From NCBI RefSeq assembly GCF_000745965.1, contig NZ_KN050789.1, forward strand, positions 62,001 to 126,000: DNA of 64,000 nt, written 5' to 3'. Each line of letters begins with the position of its first letter. Within the stretch, counting starts at the first letter, position 1. Of this stretch, positions 17,001 to 28,577 are shown piece after piece. This DNA comes from Edaphobacter aggregans DSM 19364. GTDB lineage: Bacteria > Acidobacteriota > Terriglobia > Terriglobales > Acidobacteriaceae. The notes beneath the pieces are model-generated. The model saw nothing but the letters and a program-made list of their open reading frames with translations. It had not been told where the DNA came from and made no database searches. Position numbers and translations under genes: made by a program.

Positions 17001-18208
17001 ATGCCGGCCCATGGTTATGACGTGATCGTCGTGGGTGGTGGTCTGGGTGGGGCCGCTCTGGCCAGGGTGATGGCTGAGGCTGGGGCGCGAGTTCTGGTTC
17101 TGGAGCAGGAGGCGCGCTTCAAAGATCGCGTCCGCGGAGAATTTCTGGCGCCGTGGGGAGTCGCGGAGGCGCGGCGGCTTGGCCTTGAGGACGCGATTCA
17201 AAGATGCGGCTGGTGGATTCCGCAGATTGAGATGGGTCTCGGGCAGCCACGCGACCTGGTGGCCACGACTCCACAGGCGATGCCTGCGCTGGCGTTCAGT
17301 CACCCGGAGTTGCAGGAGGCTTTGCTCGGTGCGGCCGCTGCGGCAGGCGCCGATGTTCGTCGTGAGGTCGCTGTTACTGCGATCGAGCCCGGCGAGCCGC
17401 CGCAGGTGAGGTTCCGCAGCGCAGGAGGCGACGAGGTAGTCACGGCGCGGATGGTTGTCGCATGTGATGGGCGTAACTCGGCCGCTCGCAAGTGGGTCGG
17501 ATTCGCCGTTGCGCGGCAGCCGCATCCTGTTTTGTTCGCGGGAGTGTTGGTTACTGGTTTGGCTATGCCGCACGATATGGCCCATTATTTTTTCAACCCC
17601 GAGACTGCGACGGTGGTTGGCGTGATTTATGAGGGCAAGGATCGCTATCGCGCTTATCTGGCCTATCCGCGGGAGGGAGTGGAACGTTTGCAGGGCGAGC
17701 AGACGTTGCCGCGATTTCTTGAGTACTCGCGACGGACGACGTTATTTCCCAACTTCTATGATGGCTCGGTTCGCTGCATCGGGCCACTGGCGTCGTTTCC
17801 CTGCGATGAAGACTGGATCGAGCATCCTTACTCCGGCGGCGTGGCGCTGATCGGCGATGCGGCTGCAACGAGCGATCCGGCGTATGGGCAGGGCATGTCC
17901 CTGACGCTGCGGGACGTGCGGACGCTCAGCGAGGCGCGCTGGGGAATAGCGACTGGGAGAGCGCCGGTCATGATTATGCGAGCGAGCACCAGCACTATTT
18001 TTCTGTGATCCACACGTCCTGCGAGTGGCTGAGACAGATCTTTCAGGAGCAGGGACCGGAGGCGGACCGGCGACGTGCCGCGGCCATGCCGCTGATCGGC
18101 GAGGATCCTACGAGGATTCCAGACCACATCATGAGCGGACCTGGGCTGCCGATCGACGATCGAGTGCGTGCGCGGTTCTTCGGCGAGAGTGTGGACCGGG
18201 CTGCCTGA
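17001..18208 (+). pseudogene. FAD-dependent monooxygenase, disrupted by a single-base frameshift
   Basis: The start at 17001 follows GCGGGAGGG. The first part has the FAD Rossmann motif (VIVVGGGLGGAALARVMAEAG), the ribose-binding acidic end (VLVLEQE) and the late motif GGVALIGDAAATSDPAYGQGMS with its GD pair. The frame breaks near 17934-17941: to the left it reads LRDVRTLSEAR, and moving one base over it continues LLGNSDWESAGHDYASEHQHYF to a stop at 18208. One missing base in GCGCGCTGG explains it. Either a sequencing error or a decayed gene; joined length about 402 aa is normal for the family. The substrate is unknown. Confidence 0.8.
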
Positions 18209-18335
18209 GTCACTGGAGGGGCTCGTCTTCCGGGGTTGGTTCGTGGTGGCCTACGAGTGAGTAGACGACTGCGAGGGCGAGGGCTGCTCCGGCGAGTGTG
18301 GCTATGGTAGAGGTGCGAGATATTCTGCGAGACCG

Positions 18336-21386
<3,051 letters not shown>

Positions 21387-21623
21387 GGGGCGGGGAAATG
21401 CGAATTTGATCAGTGGTAACGGTGAGTTTGAAATCCACAGAGGGATTTCGATTGTTAACGAACGCGTATTTCATCTAAGGATCATTGATCAGCACCCGGT
21501 TTATCTTGTCCTGAAGGCGTTGGTGGTGCTACGGGCGAACTACTGAGATTCTTCGCTCCGCTAAGAATGGCGGTTGTATCGGTTATGCGGAGGCCTTCTC
21601 GTCGGGTTGCGGCCGGAAGACTT
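21387..21623. other. Intergenic region upstream of uvrA
   Basis: 237 bp of AT-richer DNA between uvrA and the MscS gene. Apart from a small palindrome (GATCATTGATC, 21480-21490) about 95 bp upstream of uvrA, I see no gene, terminator or recognisable SOS box. Confidence 0.4.
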
Positions 21624-23453
21624 TCAGCTTTCCTTTTGAATCAGTTCGGTTGCCGGGAGTTCTGCTGGTTTTTTCGAACTGCTCTGCATGAGATCGACGA
21701 ACGTTTCGAAGAGACGGTTCCGCTTCTCCAGCCTGAGGCTGGCACGGGTGATGTACCGGATGACGATGTCGATCCCCGCCCCGGCTGGCGTCAGATTGAC
21801 CGAGGGCATGGCGCTGAACTGAGGCGATCCTTCTTCGTGGGTCACCCTCTTCCACTCCGCCTCGGCCATCTTCGCGTCATTCTCAGTGGCCTTCACGGTG
21901 GCCTCGTAGATCTTTTCGACCAGCGGGTGAATTCCCGTTCCGGTTGGAATGCTGATCTTAATTTCGTCCCACATCCACTGCCCGACGGTGGAGAAGTTGA
22001 AGTACTTTCCGCGAATGGCGTAGCCGTTGAGAAACGACACTCTGCGGCCGGTCGGGTGACCGTGCGCGGTCCAGTTTCCGGTTTCGAGCAGCCAGGTGCG
22101 GAAGATTCCAAGTTCGACGACCTCTCCTCCGACACCGTCGATCTCGACCCAGTCCCTTACCCTGATTCCGTTGGGACCCATGAGGACGAACCAGCCGCAG
22201 AATGCAAGGATGAAATCCTGGAAGACGAGGGTCAGTCCCGCGGTGGCCAGACCGAGGATCGTCGGCGTCTGTTGGGGTACGCCGAAGATCACTAACAGAA
22301 CGAGCAGAAAGCCGACCACTTGGGTTCCAAGATTGACGACCGTCTTGAGCGTCTGCTTTTGCCGGTGCTCGCGAATGAATCTCTCAAGACCCTGCTGCAG
22401 GGCCCAGCCAACGAGTATCGTCAACACGCAGATAACAGCGATGATGGCCAGCGACTGCAGGAGAAGATGAATAACGATCCTGTACTGAATCTCAACCTGT
22501 CTTCCCCACCGACCGTACAGCGCGACCAGCTGTTGCTGCGTATCAAGGCGGTCATTGAGAATGCTGAGGATGTTCTGCCGAACTGCCATCTGCTGCAGCT
22601 GATCGATTCGTTCGGATTTGGATAGCGGCGTGGTTCTTGCGGAGGCCTGTGCGGCAAACTTGTCTGCCTCCGAACGGAGCCTGGTCTCATCGTCTGTCAG
22701 CGCGGCGACATCGGCTTTGGCAAGTTGTTCGGCCTGGGCGATCAGCTCTCTCCGGTTGTGGAGCGACCGTAGCGCGGCGATCTCCTCTGCCATAGTGCGA
22801 TATTGTTCTGCCGAGGCGACAGCATTTTGCCCTTCGCCCCTGGAGGCGTTATCACTTTCGTACTTCTTCATCGCGGCCTGTCGCGCCGTCAACTCCTGCT
22901 GGATCTTGCTGCGCTGATCTCCGGTCACGCGGGAGAGGTCTTCGATGGAATCTGCGAGCTCGTTTTGATCGAGTCCGAGCTGCGCCTTTGCAATCTCAAG
23001 GTCGCTCGCATTGGAAGATGACTCGGTGGAGGCTGTGCCTGCGCTCAGAGATGCAATGCGATCCTGATCGCTTTTGATGGTCTCCTGGAGCCGGTTCACC
23101 CGTTGCTGCAACTCTAGAGCTCTACCACTAAGCTTGGGCTTTTCGAGGCTGGCCTGCCGGAGCGATTGCGAGAATGCCTGATCGACTTCGTGATCGGCGA
23201 GGCGCTCGGCCTCTCGAGCAAGCTCCTTCTCCTCTGCGGACTGTGCGAGAGCGGCCAGAGTTGCCGCAGTCTGCCACGGGCGTTGGTCAACGACTCCGCG
23301 GGCGACGTAGTCTCCTGTCCAGTTGCCCTTCTTCGCCTGCAGAAACGGAAGGTATTCCATCACTCCGCGAGTGAAGAAGACGCCGGCCGACGCGCTCGCC
23401 AGCACGATCAACATAACCAGGATGGAGACCTTGCGAGTCCGGTTCATGCGCAC
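21624..23453 (-). CDS. Mechanosensitive channel, MscS family, with long coiled-coil N-terminus
   Basis: 609 aa. One N-terminal membrane helix (KVSILVMLIVLASASAGVFF) is followed by a long charged, probably coiled-coil region (about residues 75-300, with repeated RLQETI and AEQYRTMAEEIAAL patterns) that should lie in the periplasm. Three further membrane helices lie at about 325-425, and the pore helix and MscS beta domain follow (GLATAGLTLVFQDFILAFCGWF, RVRDWVEIDGVGGEVVELGIFRTWL). It would release osmolytes on hypo-osmotic shock. The gene is lower in G+C than its neighbours. The large periplasmic coiled coil recalls MscK/YbiO-like proteins. Confidence 0.88.
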   Translation of the reverse strand: MRMNRTRKVSILVMLIVLASASAGVFFTRGVMEYLPFLQAKKGNWTGDYVARGVVDQRPWQTAATLAALAQSAEEKELAREAERLADHEVDQAFSQSLRQASLEKPKLSGRALELQQRVNRLQETIKSDQDRIASLSAGTASTESSSNASDLEIAKAQLGLDQNELADSIEDLSRVTGDQRSKIQQELTARQAAMKKYESDNASRGEGQNAVASAEQYRTMAEEIAALRSLHNRRELIAQAEQLAKADVAALTDDETRLRSEADKFAAQASARTTPLSKSERIDQLQQMAVRQNILSILNDRLDTQQQLVALYGRWGRQVEIQYRIVIHLLLQSLAIIAVICVLTILVGWALQQGLERFIREHRQKQTLKTVVNLGTQVVGFLLVLLVIFGVPQQTPTILGLATAGLTLVFQDFILAFCGWFVLMGPNGIRVRDWVEIDGVGGEVVELGIFRTWLLETGNWTAHGHPTGRRVSFLNGYAIRGKYFNFSTVGQWMWDEIKISIPTGTGIHPLVEKIYEATVKATENDAKMAEAEWKRVTHEEGSPQFSAMPSVNLTPAGAGIDIVIRYITRASLRLEKRNRLFETFVDLMQSSSKKPAELPATELIQKES

Positions 23454-23597
23454 CTTTCGTCGGAGAGACTCAAACTCAATTCGATCTTAGGGAGCCGAGT
23501 GCGGAGCTTTTATGTGGATGCAAGCTGCTGCCTTCAAAGTTTGAATTGCGCAGCAGTCACGAACTCTTTCCAGGCAGCGGGATGAGCTCAAACGCAA

Positions 23598-24167
23598 CTA
23601 CGATCCCGTCTCGGCTTCCTTTTGCGGACGGAAGATTTCGAGGATCAACAGGCAGGCTCCGATGACGATGGCGGAGTCGGCGAAGTTGAAGTCGGGCCAG
23701 TGGTAGGGGCCGACGTGGACGTCGATGAAGTCGATGACGTAGTGGTAGACGATGCGGTCGTAGAGGTTGCCGACGGCTCCGCCGAGGATGAGTGCGAGCG
23801 CGATGCAGGTCTTCGAGAAACAATCGCAGGAGCGGAGCAGCATGACGCCGACGATGAGGACGGCGGCGACCGAGAAGAAGATGAGGCCCTTGCGGACCAT
23901 GTCGGGTGAGGCCGTGTCGGCGAGGAAGCTGAAGGCGGCGCCGGTGTTGAGGACGTGAGTGATGCTGAGGATGCCGGGGATGACGGTGTGGGAGCGGCCC
24001 ACGGGGAGATGGTTGACGATGAACTTCTTCGAGGCGTGGTCGGCGATGGCGACGAAGGCCGCGAGCGCGAGCAGGGCGAAGAAGTAGACGTAGCGGCGCT
24101 GGCCGGGCGTGCGGGAGCGGCGCTTGGGGTCGAACTCGGTGGGCGGGTACTCGTAACGCTCGGCCAT
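23598..24167 (-). CDS. lspA: Lipoprotein signal peptidase (signal peptidase II)
   Basis: 189 aa, longer than the usual 160-170 owing to a charged N-terminal extension of about 25 residues. Four membrane helices. Family motifs are NTGAAFSF (residues 74-81), GNLYDRI with catalytic D137, and FNFADSAIVIG with catalytic D164. It cleaves the signal peptide of lipid-modified prolipoproteins, acting after Lgt (encoded at 8523). It starts 9 bp after ileS stops, the classic ileS-lspA linkage, and is probably translated from the same mRNA. Confidence 0.95.
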   Translation of the reverse strand: MAERYEYPPTEFDPKRRSRTPGQRRYVYFFALLALAAFVAIADHASKKFIVNHLPVGRSHTVIPGILSITHVLNTGAAFSFLADTASPDMVRKGLIFFSVAAVLIVGVMLLRSCDCFSKTCIALALILGGAVGNLYDRIVYHYVIDFIDVHVGPYHWPDFNFADSAIVIGACLLILEIFRPQKEAETGS

Positions 24168-24176
24168 TCTTGGTGG

Positions 24177-27086
24177 CTACTCCGTCGGGGATGAGGCGGT
24201 GTAAGGAGGATACCCGATGGCGTCGAGCGCCTCGGCGCAGCGGAGGCAGACGGTGGGGAAACGGGCGTTCTGGCCTACGTCGGTGGTGTAGTTCCAGCAG
24301 CGCTCGCACTTGACGCCCTCGGCGGCGGAGGTGGTGACGCGGGTCTCGCCGTTAGGGTGCTCGATGTGGGCGAGTGTGACCTGGGAGACGTTGAAGAGCT
24401 CCTTGAGGCTGGAGTCGTAGCGCTCAAGGAGCGAGAGGGTGGGGTCGGTGGCCTCGATGTGGACGTGGGCGTCGAGGCCCTTGCCGATGAGCTTGGCCTG
24501 GCGGGCGGCTTCGAGGGAGATGAGGACCTCGTCGCGCACGGCGAGGAGCTTCTGCCAGTCTTCTTCGAGAGACTTGACGTTGCCGGGGACGATCTCGGCG
24601 ACGGCAGGGAAGAGGGCGAGGTGGACGCTGGGCTCGCGGTTGGGGACGGCGGGCAGCGATTGCCAGACCTCGTCGGCGGTGAAGCTGAGGATGGGGGCGA
24701 CGAGGCGGGTGAGAGCCTCAGCAATGCGCCAGAGGGCGGTCTGGGCGGAGCGGCGCGCGGGGTGGTTGGGCGCGAAGGTGTAGAGGCGGTCCTTGAGGAC
24801 GTCGAGGTAGAGCGCGCTCAGGTCGGAGTTGGTGTACTCGTTGAGGGCGTGGTAGGCGCGGTGGAACTCGAAGTCGTCGTAGGCCTGGCGGATCTTGCAG
24901 TCAAGTTCAGCGGTGCGCGCCAGGATGTACTGGTCGAGCGGCTCCATCTGGGCGAAGGCGACGGCGTGCTCGGCGGGGGTGAAGTCGTGCAGGTTGCCGA
25001 GCAGGAACCGGAAGGTGTTGCGCAGCTTGCGGTAGTTGTCGCTGACGCGCTGCATGAGGTTTTCGCTGGCGGCTACGTCTTCGCGGAAGTCGACGGAGGC
25101 GACCCAGAGGCGGACGATCTCGCCGCCGAGGCGCTTGGCGATGTCGACGGGATCGACGCCGTTGCCGAGTGATTTTGAGAAGGCGCGGCCCTGCTCGTCG
25201 AGGGTCCAGCCGGAGGTCGCGACCATGCGGTAGGGTGCCTTTCCGCGGACCGCGACGGAGGTGAGGATGGAGGAGTGGAACCAGCCGCGGTGCTGGTCGC
25301 CGCCCTCGGTGTAGAGGTCGGCGGGCCAGTGCAGCTCGGGCTCGACGTCGAGGACGGCGCGCCAGCTGGCTCCGGACTCGAACCAGACGTCGAGGATGTC
25401 CATCTCCTTGCGGAAGTCGTGGCTGCCGCAGGAGGCGCAGGCGGTGCCTGCGGGCAGCAGCGCGGAGACGTCGTGGGAGTACCAGGCGTCGGCGCCCTCG
25501 CGATGGAAGAGCTCGACGATGCTCTTGTTGATCTTGGGATCATTGAGCGGCGTGTGGCACTTCTCGCAGAGGAAGACTGCGATGGGGACGCCCCAGATGC
25601 GTTGGCGGGAGATGGTCCAGTCGGGGCGGGTGGCGATCATGTTCGAGATGCGCTCCTGCCCCCAGGAGGGGTCCCAGACGACGTTCGCTATTTCATCCAA
25701 CGTTCGCTGGCGGAAGGTGGTCTGGCTTCCGTCGGGCGCGGCCATCGGGGTTTCCATGGAGATGAACCACTGCTCGGTGGCGCGGAAGATGACGGGGTTG
25801 TGGCAGCGCCAGCAGTGCGGGTAGGAGTGCTCGATGTTGCTGCGGCCCATGAGGGCGCCGCGGGCGGCGACCAGTTCGATGATGGCGGGGTTGGCCTTGA
25901 AGATCTGGACGCCGTCGTACTCGGGCAGGCCGTTGCGGAGGCGGCCGGCGGCGTCGACGTCGCAGAGCTGGGAGAGGCCGTAGCGGGTTCCGGTGGCGAA
26001 GTCGTCGGCTCCGTGCGAGGGAGCTGTGTGGACGGCTCCGGTGCCCTGGTCGGTGGTGACGTAGTCGGCAAGGACGCCGAGAATCTCACGGGCATTTCCA
26101 GGTTGATTCAGGAAGGGGTGCTGGAAGGTGACGCGGTCGAGGTGCGTGCCCTTGAAGCGGGCGACGACGCTGGCGTCGGGAAGGTTGCAGGCCTGACGGG
26201 TGGCTTCGGCGAGGGCCTCGGCGACGATGTAGACGTTGCCGTCAGTGTTCTTGAGGGCGACGTAGTCGAGCTCAGGGTTGAAGGCGACGGCGAGCGAGGC
26301 CGGCAGGGTCCAGGGGGTGGTGGTCCAGATGATGGTGTAGACGGGGAGTCCGGCTAGCGCGGGGTCGATGGCCGCTGGGTCGCTGGTGAGCTTGTAGCGG
26401 ACGTAGATCGAGGGCGAGGTGTGCATCTCGTACTCGATCTCGGCCTCGGCGAGGGCAGTCTTGTCGTGGATGCACCAGTAGACAGGCTTGAGGCCCTTGT
26501 AGACAAAGCCCTTCTCGAAGAAGTTGTAGAAAGTCTCGACGATGGAGGCCTCGTAGGGGAGCGACATCGTCAGGTAGGGGTTCTGCCAGCGGCCGAAGAC
26601 GCCGATGCGCTCGAACTGGGTGCGCTGCAGGTCGACGTACTTCTGGGCGTACTCGCGGCAGGCCTTGCGGACGGCGAGGGGGTCCATCTCGAGCTTCTTG
26701 CGGCCGAGCTGCTCGTCGACCTTAATCTCGATGGGGAGGCCGTGGCAGTCCCAGCCGGGGACGTAGGGGGCGTCGAAGCCGGCCATGGTCTTGGTCTTGA
26801 CGACGAAGTCCTTGATGCACTTGTTGAGGGCGTGGCCGAGGTGGATGGCTCCGTTGGCGTAGGGCGGGCCGTCGTGGAGGATGTACTTGGGGGCGCCGGT
26901 GCGGGCGGTGCGAATCTGCGCGTAAATGTCCTGTTGCTGCCAGGCGGCCAGGCGGAGGGGCTCGTTGACCGGGAGGTTGGCCTTCATGGCGAAGGCGGTC
27001 TGGGGCAGGTTCAGGGTCGACTTCAGGGGCTTGGCCTGAGGTTCGGTGGGGGTGGTTTGCGGCTTGGTCTCGGTTACTTCCGGCAT
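24177..27086 (-). CDS. ileS: Isoleucyl-tRNA synthetase
   Basis: 969 aa class I synthetase. The HIGH signature is HLGH at 82-85 within GPPYANGAIHLGHALNK; the KMSKS counterpart is the variant AFSKS near residue 635; the editing domain lies between about 200 and 400 (WTTTPWTLPAS). The C-terminus ends in a zinc site (CERCWNYTT...CLRCAEAL). It charges tRNA-Ile in the cytoplasm. The ATG at 27086 follows AAGGAAC. First gene of the ileS-lspA unit. No T-box or other leader is visible upstream. Confidence 0.97.
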   Translation of the reverse strand: MPEVTETKPQTTPTEPQAKPLKSTLNLPQTAFAMKANLPVNEPLRLAAWQQQDIYAQIRTARTGAPKYILHDGPPYANGAIHLGHALNKCIKDFVVKTKTMAGFDAPYVPGWDCHGLPIEIKVDEQLGRKKLEMDPLAVRKACREYAQKYVDLQRTQFERIGVFGRWQNPYLTMSLPYEASIVETFYNFFEKGFVYKGLKPVYWCIHDKTALAEAEIEYEMHTSPSIYVRYKLTSDPAAIDPALAGLPVYTIIWTTTPWTLPASLAVAFNPELDYVALKNTDGNVYIVAEALAEATRQACNLPDASVVARFKGTHLDRVTFQHPFLNQPGNAREILGVLADYVTTDQGTGAVHTAPSHGADDFATGTRYGLSQLCDVDAAGRLRNGLPEYDGVQIFKANPAIIELVAARGALMGRSNIEHSYPHCWRCHNPVIFRATEQWFISMETPMAAPDGSQTTFRQRTLDEIANVVWDPSWGQERISNMIATRPDWTISRQRIWGVPIAVFLCEKCHTPLNDPKINKSIVELFHREGADAWYSHDVSALLPAGTACASCGSHDFRKEMDILDVWFESGASWRAVLDVEPELHWPADLYTEGGDQHRGWFHSSILTSVAVRGKAPYRMVATSGWTLDEQGRAFSKSLGNGVDPVDIAKRLGGEIVRLWVASVDFREDVAASENLMQRVSDNYRKLRNTFRFLLGNLHDFTPAEHAVAFAQMEPLDQYILARTAELDCKIRQAYDDFEFHRAYHALNEYTNSDLSALYLDVLKDRLYTFAPNHPARRSAQTALWRIAEALTRLVAPILSFTADEVWQSLPAVPNREPSVHLALFPAVAEIVPGNVKSLEEDWQKLLAVRDEVLISLEAARQAKLIGKGLDAHVHIEATDPTLSLLERYDSSLKELFNVSQVTLAHIEHPNGETRVTTSAAEGVKCERCWNYTTDVGQNARFPTVCLRCAEALDAIGYPPYTASSPTE

Positions 27087-27170
27087 CTGTTCCTTCTATT
27101 TCGCTTGTCGGTGGTTCGCCAAAGTTCTATTGTAGCCGGGGTGGAGGGGTGGCGCGGGAAGGTCGGGAAG

Positions 27171-27201
27171 TTGCAAATTCTTTGTCAAGAGACCTTATAA
27201 C
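27171..27201 (+). promoter_or_regulatory. Possible sigma-70 promoter for the TonB gene
   Basis: TTGCAA (27171-27176) and TATAAC (27196-27201) are separated by 19 bp, slightly long. The region lies about 200 bp before the TonB start in the 312-bp divergent gap with ileS, which holds no gene. Weak evidence, based only on hexamer likeness. Confidence 0.25.
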
Positions 27202-27398
27202 GTTTTCGTGCGTCCAACAGAGACGAGCGTGGCGGCGGGAATCTTTGTAGAATGTTTCTGGAGCCAGATGCCTGCCTTTCGCGGTACAACAGTAGGAAGC
27301 CGGCCTGAGACCGGTGGAAGAGACGGAAGACGCGCGATTCCCAAGGAAGCCGGCGGTAAGGTTTAATGACCGGGCCGCTGCCGAGGCGGAAGCTGCAT

Positions 27399-28481
27399 AT
27401 GGCGAACACTGTGTTGATACCACCACCGGATACCGATCCGAACAAAGAGACAGCGACGCTTCCTCCTGCTTCCGCGGGTCCGAAGCTGAACGAAGAGACC
27501 GAAGGGTCGATGTGGGCGTCGCTGTTCTCGAATCTGAGCGATGTCTTCAACCCTGTAAAGCAGGCTCCGCTGAAGCTTGAGTCGCGGCCCGCGGACAACG
27601 ACCTGATCGTCGAGGAAGAGGGAATCTTCGCCTCGCTGATGAGCAACATCCGGGACGCCATCTTCCCGGAGAAGCTTCCGCCGCTGGAGCTCGAGTCGAA
27701 GCCGATTGCGGTGGTCGACCGGATGAAGGTGAAGCGCGATCCGAAGTCGACCGCGATGGCGGTGCTGATTCATGGCCTGATCATCCTGCTGATCGCCTAT
27801 GTGCTGATCAAGAAGATTCCGATTGCGGCTCCGGCGAAGACGACGCTGGTGACGGACGTGAACATTCCTCCGATGGCTCCGATGAAGGCAGCGCAGATGG
27901 GCGGTGGCGGTGGACAGCGCGGACCGACTCCGGTGACGAAGGGCTCGCCGCCGAAGTTCGCTGACCAGCAGATCGTTCCTCCGAAGGCTCCTCCGCTACA
28001 GGAGCCGAAGATCAAGATCGAGCCGACGGTGGAGGTCCAGAAGGACGTTCACATGGCGAGCAACCTGCCAAACTTCGGCCTGCCGAACTCGCCGCTGAAC
28101 GGCGTTTCGATGGGCAACGGCTCCGGGACGGGACTTGGCTCGGGGAGCGGCTCGGGCATCGGGCCGGGCTCGGGCGGCAATATGGGCGGCGGACCGAGGA
28201 GGATCGGCGGAGGCGTCTCGGCCCCGCAGGTTCTCTACTCGGTGGAGCCTGAGTTCTCCGAAGAGGCCCGCAAGGCGAAGTTCGCCGGCAACGTTCTGGT
28301 GAACCTGTGGGTCGACACGAACGGGAATCCGAGCCACGTGCGTGTGGTCCGCGGGGTGGGCATGGGGCTGGATGAGAAGGCCGTCGAGGCCGTCCGGCAG
28401 TATCGCTTCAAGCCTGCGATGGAGAATGGCAAGCCGGTACTGGTGGAGCTGAACATCGAGGTGAACTTCCAGATCTTCTAA
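27399..28481 (+). CDS. TonB-family energy transducer with duplicated N-terminal cytoplasmic module
   Basis: 360 aa from the ATG at 27399; an ATG at 27366 would add 11 residues. Residues 35-64 and 74-102 are two copies of the same module (EG...ASLxSN...ExKxP-type, ending LKLESRP and LELESKP). A membrane helix occupies about 119-138, followed by a Pro-rich linker, a Gly/Ser-rich stretch (240-270) and a TonB C-terminal domain (280-360) with VEPEFSEEARKAKFAGNVLV and the last strands. It should couple inner-membrane energy to outer-membrane receptors. The central position of the helix and the duplicated cytoplasmic part differ from classic TonB. ExbBD are not in the window. Confidence 0.9.
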   Translation: MANTVLIPPPDTDPNKETATLPPASAGPKLNEETEGSMWASLFSNLSDVFNPVKQAPLKLESRPADNDLIVEEEGIFASLMSNIRDAIFPEKLPPLELESKPIAVVDRMKVKRDPKSTAMAVLIHGLIILLIAYVLIKKIPIAAPAKTTLVTDVNIPPMAPMKAAQMGGGGGQRGPTPVTKGSPPKFADQQIVPPKAPPLQEPKIKIEPTVEVQKDVHMASNLPNFGLPNSPLNGVSMGNGSGTGLGSGSGSGIGPGSGGNMGGGPRRIGGGVSAPQVLYSVEPEFSEEARKAKFAGNVLVNLWVDTNGNPSHVRVVRGVGMGLDEKAVEAVRQYRFKPAMENGKPVLVELNIEVNFQIF

Positions 28482-28487
28482 AGGCAG

Positions 28488-28515
28488 GGAGTAGGGGATA
28501 GGGAGTAGGGAGTAG
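28488..28515 (+). repeat. G-rich GGGAGTA tandem array (G-quadruplex type) after TonB gene
   Basis: Starting 7 bp after the stop codon are GGG, GGGG, GGG and GGG tracts separated by 3-4 bases, repeating a GGGAGTA unit. This meets the usual rule for an intramolecular G-quadruplex on the plus strand. A similar array lies at 54165-54194. It precedes the terminator. Confidence 0.6.
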
Positions 28516-28520
28516 AAGGC

Positions 28521-28549
28521 AAAGGGCCTGCTTTTGTGCAGGCCCTTTT
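28521..28549. terminator. Bidirectional terminator between TonB and chemotaxis receptor genes
   Basis: A perfect 11-bp stem (AAAGGGCCTGC / GCAGGCCCTTT) with a 6-nt loop TTTTGT and a T4 run following on the plus strand and an A-run mirror on the other side, so it can serve both converging genes. Confidence 0.88.
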
Positions 28550-28577
28550 GGTTTGGGTTGATTTGGGTTGAGTTGGC

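Noticed and set aside
24177..27398. T-box or other leader riboswitch upstream of ileS
   Set aside because: No T-box sequence or specifier stem is visible, and the ATG lies close to a plain ribosome-binding site.
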